Shown here piece by piece: positions 35,238 to 42,877 of a stretch of DNA of 56,016 bases. Numbering within the stretch: position 1 is the first letter of the stretch; each line of letters begins with the position of its first letter. The position numbers and the translations under genes were made by a program. Origin of the DNA: Bryobacterales bacterium (GTDB lineage Bacteria > Acidobacteriota > Terriglobia > Bryobacterales > Bryobacteraceae); the NCBI GenBank assembly GCA_003167495.1, contig PMSX01000394.1, forward strand, positions 364-56,379, read 5' to 3'. The notes below the pieces were generated by a model. That model was not told where the DNA came from. It saw nothing but the letters and a program-made list of their open reading frames with translations, and did no database searches.

Positions 35238-36239
35238 TTACCTGAGGAACAGCGGGTCCGAGTTCGACCCATGAATGCGAACGTGGCAGTTTGTGCAGTT
35301 CTGGTAGCGCGGGTCGGCCATGTTGTGGGCCTGCGACAGAATCGGGACACCAGTGCCGCCCCTTCCGCCAGTCCCCGAACCGTTGTGGCATTCGAGACAC
35401 ATCGTGAATACAACGGGACGCCTCAGCAAGCGAGCGTTTGTCGAGCCATGTGGATAATGACAGGCTTCGCAGCCCTCGACTCGGACCGGTGGATGCTCGA
35501 ACGCAAATGGGCCTCTCTTGTCTACATGGCATTTCAGACAGGCTTCTTCGTTCGCGAGCCCTTGGCTGACAAGAGACGGTCTGTCAGCCATTCGCCAAGT
35601 AGGTGCAAAAGTGCCATGGGGATTATGGCAATCGGAGCACTTCATAAATCCTTCATTCACTCGGTGTTTGAAAGGTAGTGAAAATTCGGCCCGCAAGTTG
35701 CTATGGCATCCATAACAAAGCTCTGGTTGCGATTTCGCCAGCAAGAATCGCGGAGTTGTTGATTTGTGGACGGAATGGCATTGCGTGCAGGAGACATCAT
35801 TCAGAGTGTGCGGAGACGAATGGATGTTTGCGCGTTCCAAGCCTCTCGAATGACACCGGAGGCATGCCTCCACACTCTGCTTCGAGGTGAGCTGCGAGAA
35901 AGCAACAATCGTCGCTTTGCCTCCGTGTGCTCTTACGTGCGCTCCACCTGGCCCGTGACAGCCCTCGCATCCGGTGTCGGCGGCGAGCTCTTTACCGCTC
36001 GCCACACTCTTAAAATGCGGATTTTTGTAGAACTTTGACCAAACGTCGGGATGACAAACCTTGCACACCTCATTTCCGGCAAATGCCCCCTTTGGCGATA
36101 ACAATTCCGCCATCGACGGACCTGGTGCCGGCCGCTCTTGTGGTGTGATCGCACCTGACTGTCCAGTGCCCTGAGCCTCGACATAGGCTGCACTGGCAAG
36201 GAACAGCGCAATTACGGCGAATCTGACAATGCTGGTCAT
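35238..36239 (-). CDS. Decaheme c-type cytochrome (DmsE/MtrA-like)
   Basis: A 333-residue exported cytochrome with ten CxxCH motifs in sequence order: CKVCH, CEGCH, CLRCH, CTQCH, CYGCH, CSDCH, CLKCH, CEACH, CLECH and CTNCH. A signal peptide (IVRFAVIALFLASAAYVEA) starts it. Ten evenly spaced hemes in about 300 residues fit the DmsE/MtrA family, which carries electrons through an outer-membrane barrel. The start at 36239 makes an ATGA overlap with the glycosyltransferase stop, so the cytochrome is translationally coupled to a polysaccharide gene. The barrel gene follows 8 bp on. No extracellular reductase is visible in the window. Confidence 0.9.
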   Translation of the reverse strand: MTSIVRFAVIALFLASAAYVEAQGTGQSGAITPQERPAPGPSMAELLSPKGAFAGNEVCKVCHPDVWSKFYKNPHFKSVASGKELAADTGCEGCHGPGGAHVRAHGGKATIVAFSQLTSKQSVEACLRCHSRGLERANIHSSPHTLNDVSCTQCHSVHKSTTPRFLLAKSQPELCYGCHSNLRAEFSLPFKHRVNEGFMKCSDCHNPHGTFAPTWRMADRPSLVSQGLANEEACLKCHVDKRGPFAFEHPPVRVEGCEACHYPHGSTNARLLRRPVVFTMCLECHNGSGTGGRGGTGVPILSQAHNMADPRYQNCTNCHVRIHGSNSDPLFLR

Positions 36240-37369
36240 CGCCCTGCACTCATCACGGCGGGGACCGTCCAATCGTCAGCATTATCTTCTTCGCGTTCGA
36301 GTAGTATTCTCGACATTTCACGACGGAATACTCGTTCTGAGAAGCGCATCGCGTGCGCACGAATGGCAATGGACGAAAGCGTGTCCTCTGCGGCCTCGAA
36401 CGCATCGAGGCCGCTCAGTAGACCAGCTTCGCCAACCTCCGAGTAATAGAACCCTGCTCGCGGGTTGACGACCGGCGCGCTTTCAATAGTGCCCCCTCTG
36501 CCCAAGCCAATTACAGCCTTTCCGCTTGCCATTGCCTCCACCGCGACTATCCCAAAGTCCTCTTCACCCGGGACAAGAAGTGCCCTGCTATGGGCGTACA
36601 AACCGGGAAGCTCCTCGTCCGGGACACGGCCGCAAAACTCGATGCTCGGTCCCGCTAAATTCTTGAGGCCGCGGTACTCGGGGCCGTCACCCGCAATCTT
36701 CAATCGCCGACCCAGCTTCGTGAAAAGGCGGATTGCATCGCCTATCCGCTTATAAGCAGCGAGTTCCGAAACGATCAGGTAGTAGTCGTCAGCCGCTGCG
36801 TGAAAAAACCGGTCCACCGCAACGGGAGGATAAATTACCTCGGAAGTTCGGCGGTAGGCCCTCCACACTCGCTTTTGCACGTTTCGGCTGTTGGCGATGA
36901 ATTGGTCTACTCGAGCGGCCGATGAGTAATCCCATAATCTGAGATAGTTCGCCAGAGGCGCCATTAGGGCGCGTTTCACAGCTGATTCTGTCCACTCGTA
37001 GAGATAGGCCGGATAGAGATCCCAGAGATAGCGCATGGGCGAATGGCAATAACAGATATGGCGGGTTTGCGCTGATGTTATTACGCCTTTCGCGGGACCA
37101 GACTCGCTGCTGACCACCAGATCGTAGTTACGCAAGTCAAAAGTCTCAAGCGCTAACGGCGTCATCGGCAGGAGGCTCTTGTAATGTCGCCGCAAGGGAT
37201 TTAGAAACGAAGCTTTCACGTTGTGAGACCGAATGAGCGGTGATACCCGCTCAGGATCGTAAAACAACGTGAAGATGTCGGCTTGAGGCATTATCCTGCA
37301 CAATTCCTCAATCACCTTCTCCCCCCCGCGCATTCCTAGCAGCCAATAGTGAACAATGGCAGACCGCAT
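36236..37369 (-). CDS. Glycosyltransferase family 4
   Basis: A 377-residue GT-B enzyme starting with the nucleotide-fold strand AIVHYWLLGMRGGEKVIEEL. CHSPMRYLWDLYPAYLYEW and IANSRNVQKRVWRAYRR belong to the acceptor-side domain. The donor site shows LVPGEEDFGIVAVEAMASGKAVIGL with the paired Glu residues of the EX7E motif. It probably adds a mannose- or rhamnose-type sugar, but donor type cannot be read from sequence alone. It follows the sugar transferase by 31 bp and is coupled to the cytochrome downstream. Confidence 0.9.
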   Translation of the reverse strand: MRSAIVHYWLLGMRGGEKVIEELCRIMPQADIFTLFYDPERVSPLIRSHNVKASFLNPLRRHYKSLLPMTPLALETFDLRNYDLVVSSESGPAKGVITSAQTRHICYCHSPMRYLWDLYPAYLYEWTESAVKRALMAPLANYLRLWDYSSAARVDQFIANSRNVQKRVWRAYRRTSEVIYPPVAVDRFFHAAADDYYLIVSELAAYKRIGDAIRLFTKLGRRLKIAGDGPEYRGLKNLAGPSIEFCGRVPDEELPGLYAHSRALLVPGEEDFGIVAVEAMASGKAVIGLGRGGTIESAPVVNPRAGFYYSEVGEAGLLSGLDAFEAAEDTLSSIAIRAHAMRFSERVFRREMSRILLEREEDNADDWTVPAVMSAGR

Positions 37370-37400
37370 TAGTATCGCCCTTCCGATGCGCAGAATCTAC

Positions 37401-38075
37401 TCACCAGGCACCCCTGCCACTCAAAACGCCCAATACTGTCGCGCCGACAATCCTGAAATAGAGACGGAAAGACCACCTCCGGATCATGAAGATATCAAGC
37501 CGGCGGCGCTGGCGATAACTTAGGTAACTGCGTCCACGAACCTGCCACAAGCCGCTTAGGCCGGGCTTTCGTGAGAGAACTTCAGCAGCGTAGGATTCGT
37601 AATGCAGCTCCAATTCGGGTCTTGTAAGAGGACGTGGACCCACTAAAGCTAAATCCCCCTGGACGACCTGCCACAATTGCGGCAGCTCGTCAATTGAGAA
37701 ACGGCGGCAAAAAGAAGCAAATGCATTCTTTACGCGTGGATCGCGTATTGGCTTTGAACCCATGTATGCGGTTTTTGACGGTTCCAGGCGCTCTACCAGC
37801 CGGCACCGATCACTTCTCTTTTGATCCCACATGGTCCGGAGCTTTAGGATCCAAATCGACCGACCACCAAAACCAACGCGTTTGTGGGCGATCAAGGGTG
37901 ACTGTTTGGATAGAATCGAAATCACACTTCCGGCGAACAATAGAACGGGCAAGCTGAGGACTAATGCAACTCCAGCAGCCAATCTCTCGGCGAGCAACAT
38001 CAATTTCCACAGGTCTTCGTTTGAATTAGCCAAATGGCTTTGGATTCTTGCGGATTGGGTTACTGACGACTGCAT
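37401..38075 (-). CDS. Initiating undecaprenyl-phosphate sugar-phosphate transferase (bacterial sugar transferase family)
   Basis: A 224-residue PglC/WcaJ-type enzyme. It has one N-terminal membrane segment (about 33-52), then the catalytic core with FGGRSIWILKLRTMW, FCRRFSIDELPQLWQVVQGD, LALVGPRPLTRPEL and KPGLSGLWQVRGRS. It moves a sugar-phosphate from UDP-sugar to undecaprenyl phosphate, the first step of repeat-unit synthesis. The short length means it lacks the N-terminal CoA-binding-like and extra membrane regions of WbaP/WcaJ. A direct-repeat operator ends 44 bp before its ATG. Confidence 0.92.
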   Translation of the reverse strand: MQSSVTQSARIQSHLANSNEDLWKLMLLAERLAAGVALVLSLPVLLFAGSVISILSKQSPLIAHKRVGFGGRSIWILKLRTMWDQKRSDRCRLVERLEPSKTAYMGSKPIRDPRVKNAFASFCRRFSIDELPQLWQVVQGDLALVGPRPLTRPELELHYESYAAEVLSRKPGLSGLWQVRGRSYLSYRQRRRLDIFMIRRWSFRLYFRIVGATVLGVLSGRGAW

Positions 38076-38118
38076 ACACTAAACGTAAGCTAGATTGCCG
38101 GAATAGATGTTCGCAGGA

Positions 38119-38135
38119 TGTGAATGTCTTGTAAA
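38119..38135 (-). promoter_or_regulatory. Direct-repeat operator, TTTACA-agaca-TTCACA
   Basis: It faces the sugar transferase gene, 44 bp upstream of its ATG. The following TCCTGCGAACATC matches the flank of the site before the radical SAM operon (24864), so these two operators share an extended form. Confidence 0.6.
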
Positions 38136-38167
38136 CCCAAGCTTCTGAAGATGCCGCAGCCACCATT

Positions 38168-38184
38168 TCACAGAAGCTTTACAA
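38168..38184 (+). promoter_or_regulatory. Direct-repeat operator, TTCACA-gaagc-TTTACA
   Basis: It faces the HprK-like gene on the plus strand and lies 60 bp before its ATG. With the 38119 site it makes a divergent pair, the same arrangement as at 24864/24963. Confidence 0.6.
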
Positions 38185-38243
38185 AACGTTAATAAATTCC
38201 GTTGAATCGCACGGCATTCTAAAAGTGATCTCTATCACGATCT

Positions 38244-39239
38244 ATGCCAGAATCAATTTGTCGCGAGCCAGTTATGAACGACCCACTGCTGACAAGAGTG
38301 CCTCTCGATTACGAGGCAACCTTCTTTCCGTATGGCTTTCCAGTAAAACTCCGTTCAAATTCTCGCATCACGATCGACGCTGCAAACAGAAGCTGGAGCA
38401 CCTACCGGCAGCGCTACAATCATTCAGCTCTGGATATCCGGCTTTTATTGTCCGAGAGCGCCAGCCCGGCCTGCACACAGGAACCCACATTTCGATCACA
38501 AGGCCACCTCCTGAGCATTGTTGTGGACCGCGAGAATTTTGCTTGTTTGGATCTGGAGGCGGGTTTAGCCTTCGGATGGGCGAGCGAGGCGACGGCGCTC
38601 AGTCAGGAGTATTTCCGGCAGTGCCTGTTGGATGTGATGATCTACCCATTGCTTGAAATCCGCCACCTAATCACTCTCCACGCGGCGTGCGTTCAACATC
38701 GAGGGAAGGGCATCCTGCTCGCAGGTAGCTCTGGCGCGGGAAAATCCTCGTTGTCTTACGCATGCGCTCGCCGTGGATGGACCTTCGTGTCGGACGACGC
38801 GAGCGCCTTTCGTCGAGATTCTCCTCAGCCCATCATTATTGGACACCCACAGAAGTTTAGGTTTCGTGAGCCTGTCGGCCAACTCTTTCCAGAGTTTCTT
38901 GATTTGAAGAGCACTCTTCGAGCATACGGCAAGCCGACGATCGAAGTACGAACGGACACCCTCGCGAAGATTCAAGTCGCCGAGGAAAGCGCCATCAGCG
39001 CCATCGTTTTCCTAAATCGGCCCGCTTTCGACGGCACGCCCGCTCTGATTCCGGTACCAGCGGAAGAGGCGTGGAGAAGGCTCAGCCACTCGGTTTGGGC
39101 GGTCCAAACACCTGCATTTGAGCAGCGCCTCGCCGCCCTCGAATGTCTGTTGCATCTTCCATGCTATGAGCTTCGATACTCAAAGCTCGATCCCGCAATT
39201 GATCTATTACAACACTTCGTTGAAGAAGGGATGAGGTGA
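38244..39239 (+). CDS. HPr kinase-like P-loop protein (HprK-related)
   Basis: A 331-residue protein with a P-loop GSSGAGKSS at 161-169, followed by SYACARRGWTFVSDDASAF, which matches the HprK Walker B neighbourhood. The N-terminal 140 residues are not HprK-like. Proteins of this type are recurrent next to nucleotidyltransferase-fold proteins in exopolysaccharide/exosortase and peptide-modification loci; no substrate is known. The gene ends one base before the nucleotidyltransferase start. A second ATG at 38274 is an alternative start. It probably phosphorylates or binds a partner made in this locus rather than HPr itself; no HPr gene is nearby. Confidence 0.75.
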   Translation: MPESICREPVMNDPLLTRVPLDYEATFFPYGFPVKLRSNSRITIDAANRSWSTYRQRYNHSALDIRLLLSESASPACTQEPTFRSQGHLLSIVVDRENFACLDLEAGLAFGWASEATALSQEYFRQCLLDVMIYPLLEIRHLITLHAACVQHRGKGILLAGSSGAGKSSLSYACARRGWTFVSDDASAFRRDSPQPIIIGHPQKFRFREPVGQLFPEFLDLKSTLRAYGKPTIEVRTDTLAKIQVAEESAISAIVFLNRPAFDGTPALIPVPAEEAWRRLSHSVWAVQTPAFEQRLAALECLLHLPCYELRYSKLDPAIDLLQHFVEEGMR

Positions 39240-40511
39240 GTGATTCCTTGTCAGAAAGCCCTTTCTGAACGAAGCGATATCGTAAAGGCACTGGTGGCCG
39301 CAAAAGCACCCCTGCACATCGTTGCCGTTCTGGAATCACTGCAATTTGGCACTCCGTCTACCCAGCGTCTGGGTCGGATGACCGCGAACGAATGGCAACA
39401 ACTCCTCTGGTGGTGCGACAATCGTCAGCTGACACTGCTGTTGCCAGCCACTTGTGGACCGTCTCTGCCACCGCACGTTAAGATAAACATCCTAAAGAAG
39501 ACCGCGCGATATTCAATTCGGTTTGAGCGACTAAAGCGAAGTTTGTTCGAGATTGCCGACGCCTTCGATTCGGTGAACTTAGATTTCGTGCTCTTAAAGG
39601 GACTCAGTCACGCCCCTGCCATGACACCCGATGCAGTGCTGCGCGCTCAGGGCGACATCGATTTGTGGCTTCCTGGTGAGTCGATCTTCAAGGCTCGGGA
39701 GATTCTAAAAGCCCTTGGCTATACTTCGGTGGCCGGCTCAAACTCGAGGCATCTGGGGCCGATGGCCCGCCCCAGTAGTTGGCAATGGCGAGGAGATTTA
39801 TTCGATCCCGACATGCCTATTTCTATAGAACTACACTATGAGCTATGGAGTGAAAGGGCTGAGTTTGTGAAAGTCCCTCAAATTGAGGAGTTCTGGGCCA
39901 GACGAACAGCGCGAGACTTTGACGGCCATAAAATCCATGTCCTCTGTGATGAAGATATGCTTGGCTTCGCGGCTCTCCACTTGTTGTTACATTTGCTACA
40001 TGGCGATCTGCCTTTGCAACGTGCGTGGGAGATTGCGCGCTTCCTCGATACTCACGCTGAGAACGACCCCTTCTGGGAGAGATGGCGCACGATACACGAT
40101 TTGGAACTCCGGCAACTCGAGATTCCAATGTACTATCTGGTCAGTCGATGGTTTGGATGTCGATGGCCGCTGCGCCTGCGCTTTGACGTCTTCGACCTAC
40201 CCGAAAAGCTGAGGTTCTGGCTGGGCGCGTTTTCCCTGTCCCCGCTCATCCGTGAATGGAGACCGAACAAGCGTGAGGTATGGCTTCATCTCGCGTTGAT
40301 AAGGCATCGCAAGGATCAGGCGAAGGTCTTACTTCGGCGTCTCTTCCCTCTTTCGCTACCCCCGACTGGGGATCGCGTGAGCGGTCGGAAATCATTTACT
40401 TTCGTAGTTCGACGCCTCCGCTTCGTCGGTTCTCGATTCATCCGGCATCTTTTTACCTTGATGCCGACCATATGTGATGGCCTCCGGTTAGCGATGTCAC
40501 GTAGATTATGA
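39240..40511 (+). CDS. Nucleotidyltransferase-fold protein (NTP_transf_5-like)
   Basis: A 423-residue protein starting with GTG, preceded by GATGAGG. The recognisable part is FVLLKGLSHAPAMTP followed by RAQGDIDLWLPG, the GD-x-D-type metal site of this nucleotidyltransferase group, then CDEDMLGFAALHLLLHL. It directly follows the HprK-like gene; the pair recurs in exopolysaccharide and peptide-natural-product loci. The role is unknown. It converges with the histidine phosphatase 12 bp downstream. Confidence 0.75.
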   Translation: MIPCQKALSERSDIVKALVAAKAPLHIVAVLESLQFGTPSTQRLGRMTANEWQQLLWWCDNRQLTLLLPATCGPSLPPHVKINILKKTARYSIRFERLKRSLFEIADAFDSVNLDFVLLKGLSHAPAMTPDAVLRAQGDIDLWLPGESIFKAREILKALGYTSVAGSNSRHLGPMARPSSWQWRGDLFDPDMPISIELHYELWSERAEFVKVPQIEEFWARRTARDFDGHKIHVLCDEDMLGFAALHLLLHLLHGDLPLQRAWEIARFLDTHAENDPFWERWRTIHDLELRQLEIPMYYLVSRWFGCRWPLRLRFDVFDLPEKLRFWLGAFSLSPLIREWRPNKREVWLHLALIRHRKDQAKVLLRRLFPLSLPPTGDRVSGRKSFTFVVRRLRFVGSRFIRHLFTLMPTICDGLRLAMSRRL

Positions 40512-40522
40512 AGCGATGGATT

Positions 40523-41149
40523 CTAGGGCGTTGTGAGCCGCCCGGCGTAAGTAAAGGCCTCATCGATCACCGCGAACCGGTAGACACTGCAAGGGTGAAT
40601 TGGCTGTTGTCGGTTCGGGTAGCCAGCCCCCCCAAGGTATCGCAAAGCCACCCGGATGACGCCTATGTGAGTGACTATCCCTATTGGATGCTTCTCAGTG
40701 CCGCTTGCGATGTGCTTTAGTGCACGGAGCGCTCTTTCTCGAAAGTGAACAAAACTTTCACCACCTGGCGCACAGATGTCGGGCGACGATTCAAATCCCT
40801 GAATACCCGAACATAGACCATTTGTCCTTAGTTCCGACCAACTTCGGCCTTCCCACGCGCCAAAGGAGATCTCGCGCAGATCGGGGCGCACAACAACACC
40901 TACCCCCAGAGCTTCTTTCAAAACCGCTGCGGTTTGCACTGCCCGAAGCAAGTCGCTCGCATAGAGCATACGAATGTCATGGTGGCGGAGAAGGCAGGCG
41001 AGGTTGCTCGATTGGCGCCAACCAACAGCGTTAAGCGGCGGATCAATGTGCCCACACAATGTTCCAGACATATCAGTAGCTCCGTGTCGGATGAGAAGAA
41101 GCTCTTTAGAGTGAGCCATAGACGATGACGCTACGAGTGATCCGATCAT
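40523..41149 (-). CDS. Histidine phosphatase family protein (phosphoglycerate mutase-like, CobC-like)
   Basis: A 208-residue enzyme with the RHG motif (LLLIRHGATD), a second catalytic region EISFGAWEGRSWSEL, LYASDLLRAVQTA and the late His in IGIVTHIGVIRVAL. This covers broad small-molecule phosphatases including alpha-ribazole phosphatase (CobC), which acts in cobalamin assembly. Given five cobalamin-type radical SAM proteins in the window, CobC is a tempting guess, but sequence alone does not separate it from other branches. An internal ATG at 41119 (MAHSKELLLIRHG) may be the true start. It is a single gene between a convergent neighbour and the DksA-type gene. Confidence 0.8.
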   Translation of the reverse strand: MIGSLVASSSMAHSKELLLIRHGATDMSGTLCGHIDPPLNAVGWRQSSNLACLLRHHDIRMLYASDLLRAVQTAAVLKEALGVGVVVRPDLREISFGAWEGRSWSELRTNGLCSGIQGFESSPDICAPGGESFVHFRERALRALKHIASGTEKHPIGIVTHIGVIRVALRYLGGAGYPNRQQPIHPCSVYRFAVIDEAFTYAGRLTTP

Positions 41150-41180
41150 TCGTTGGTAGTACGTTCATGAGCTTCTAAGG

Positions 41181-41621
41181 TTACGCGCACAAGTCCATTG
41201 TGAAGCTGGAGTGGTCAGATTTTGCCTGTTGGGAGTCAATGGCCTCTTGGCAACTGACACAACACGAAGCCCACGGCAGAACCATGAGTCGTCTTACCGG
41301 AATCGGTTCCTCACAAGTTAAGCAGGCCCCGTAAGTCTTGGCATCGATGCGAATCAGAGCTTTCTGGATGTCCCTGAGCAGTCGGGATGTGCGGTCGAGG
41401 TTCCGAACTGCGATGTCTCTACTAAGCTGTTGCTGCAGGCTGTCGATTTCGTCCGCTGTGGCTTCGATAAGAATTTCGTCTCTATTGGAAATCGTCGAAA
41501 GAAGCTCTTTCTGCTTTGCCTTCAATAGTGCTAGGAAATTGCCGTCATCAATCGTGTTCACGTTTCTTGTCCCTTTCATCACAGTGCGTTCGTCACTGCG
41601 CGTTAAATGGTCGATTATCAT
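41181..41621 (-). CDS. DksA/TraR-type zinc-finger protein
   Basis: A 146-residue protein with a coiled coil (about 28-95) and a four-Cys zinc finger, CLTCEEPIPVRRLMVLPWAS then C-x2-C (CVSCQEA). DksA relatives bind the RNA polymerase secondary channel and tune initiation, usually with ppGpp. The coiled-coil tip has no clear D-x2-D-A signature, so activity like true DksA is uncertain. An ATG at 41579 would remove 14 residues; neither start has a good ribosome binding site. It lies 31 bp upstream of the phosphatase on the same strand. Confidence 0.8.
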   Translation of the reverse strand: MIIDHLTRSDERTVMKGTRNVNTIDDGNFLALLKAKQKELLSTISNRDEILIEATADEIDSLQQQLSRDIAVRNLDRTSRLLRDIQKALIRIDAKTYGACLTCEEPIPVRRLMVLPWASCCVSCQEAIDSQQAKSDHSSFTMDLCA

Positions 41622-42007
41622 TTGCTCGACCGTTGAGTGCTATCCGCCGATCGAGAGGAGTTACTTACACCTAGTACGGCAGATGCAGGATTTTAGCGAA
41701 GGTTGCGCCAGCAGGAAGGGAAACTCCGAAGTTTACATTCTGGTTGCAATTTCACAATTTTCTTGCCAGCAGAGGGGTGGTCGCGGTCGTGCAGTGACTT
41801 TCGATTCACTCGCGGCCTGCGCTATGCAGCGCTGACACATTGTTCTTACGATGACATTACATTCAAGCTTGCCGAAGCTCTATCCGTGGCAGCCCTTATG
41901 TTAAAGCAATCGCGCTCGTGACTACGGACGATCAATTGCAGATCGCCCAGGATCGGCCGGCAGACTCGCGATGGCAATAATACTGCCTCACTGTTTCCGG
42001 TCGTCAC
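41622..42007. other. Intergenic region, 386 bp
   Basis: No gene was recognised. A lone TTTACA near 41731 has no partner at the 11-bp period (the matching position reads GTTGCA), so it is not counted as a site. Confidence 0.4.
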
Positions 42008-42700
42008 CTAAGAGCCTTGCGGCAGAAATCGATAACCAATACCGTGCACAGTCACGAAGTGCCGAGGTATGTGCGGGTCTGGCTCCAGCTTCTGACGGAG
42101 TCGTGCGATGTGAGCGTCGACTGTTCTGCTATTCGGATACGACTCGTAGCCCCACACCAAGTCGAGAAGGGCTTCCCGCGTCAGGGCGCGGTCCGGATTT
42201 TGCAAGAAATGAACCAATAGCTTGTACTCCGTCGGCTTGAGCTTTACCTCGTGGCCATTACGGGTTATATTCCTGCGATCAAGGTCCATCGCGACGTCGC
42301 CGAAATGTAGGACCCTGGTAGCAGCAACGGTTCGACGCAGGAGTGCCCTGATTCGCGCCACCAGTTCCCGCATCCCGAAAGGCTTCACGAGGTAATCATC
42401 TGCTCCTATCTCGAGGAGGACCACTTTGTCGATCTCTTCCCCAGCGGCGCTTAAAACTATAATCGGAGTCTGGACTTTCTGAACGCGAAGCTGTTTGCAA
42501 ACCTCCGCTCCGTTCATGCCGGGGAGGTTCAAATCGAGGAGCAGAAGGTCGGGCTTCAGTGTCAGTGCTTTCTCAAAACCGCTCTTGCCGTCCTCTGCGA
42601 AGATTGGGAGAAAGATCGCTTGCTCAAGCATCGCGCCGATCGTGTCGCGCAAGCTCTCATCGTCGTCGATTACAAGGATTCTTTGCATCTCACCTGACAT
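42008..42700 (-). CDS. OmpR/PhoB-family response regulator
   Basis: A 230-residue two-component regulator. The receiver domain is at 5-115 with phosphoacceptor Asp56 (LLLLDLNLPGMNG), the acidic pair DDD at 12-14, and Lys106 (DDYLVKPFGM). The winged helix is at about 130-228 with KLKPTEYKLLVHFL, RTVDAHIARLRQKLEPD and VHGIGYRF. OmpR-type domains bind direct repeats about 10-11 bp apart. No histidine kinase is adjacent, so it is an orphan here. The start at 42700 (or 42688) puts the receiver at the N-terminus; a frame to 42793 runs through the operator at 42753. It is the leading candidate for the factor that reads the TTTACA repeats, which is inference from domain type and position. Confidence 0.9.
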   Translation of the reverse strand: MSGEMQRILVIDDDESLRDTIGAMLEQAIFLPIFAEDGKSGFEKALTLKPDLLLLDLNLPGMNGAEVCKQLRVQKVQTPIIVLSAAGEEIDKVVLLEIGADDYLVKPFGMRELVARIRALLRRTVAATRVLHFGDVAMDLDRRNITRNGHEVKLKPTEYKLLVHFLQNPDRALTREALLDLVWGYESYPNSRTVDAHIARLRQKLEPDPHIPRHFVTVHGIGYRFLPQGS

Positions 42701-42752
42701 TTTAGCCGCTTTGGGATTCCCAGTCTTCAGTTGCGCAACCCCGCCATGCCTT

Positions 42753-42769
42753 TTTACGGAGATTTTACA
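42753..42769 (+). promoter_or_regulatory. Direct-repeat operator, TTTACG-gagat-TTTACA, upstream of the response regulator
   Basis: It lies about 53 bp upstream of the response-regulator start. Relative to its gene the repeat is reversed compared with the other sites, which could mean repression or autoregulation. The 84-bp gap to the next gene holds nothing else. Confidence 0.55.
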
Positions 42770-42877
42770 ATCCTCGCACAATTTGGCCCTCACCTAAAAC
42801 CAGATTGGAGGTTGCCGTCTCGAAGTGAGCCAGTTACGGCAACCCGCCATTCGATGCGCGATGCGGCGTCCCATCGA

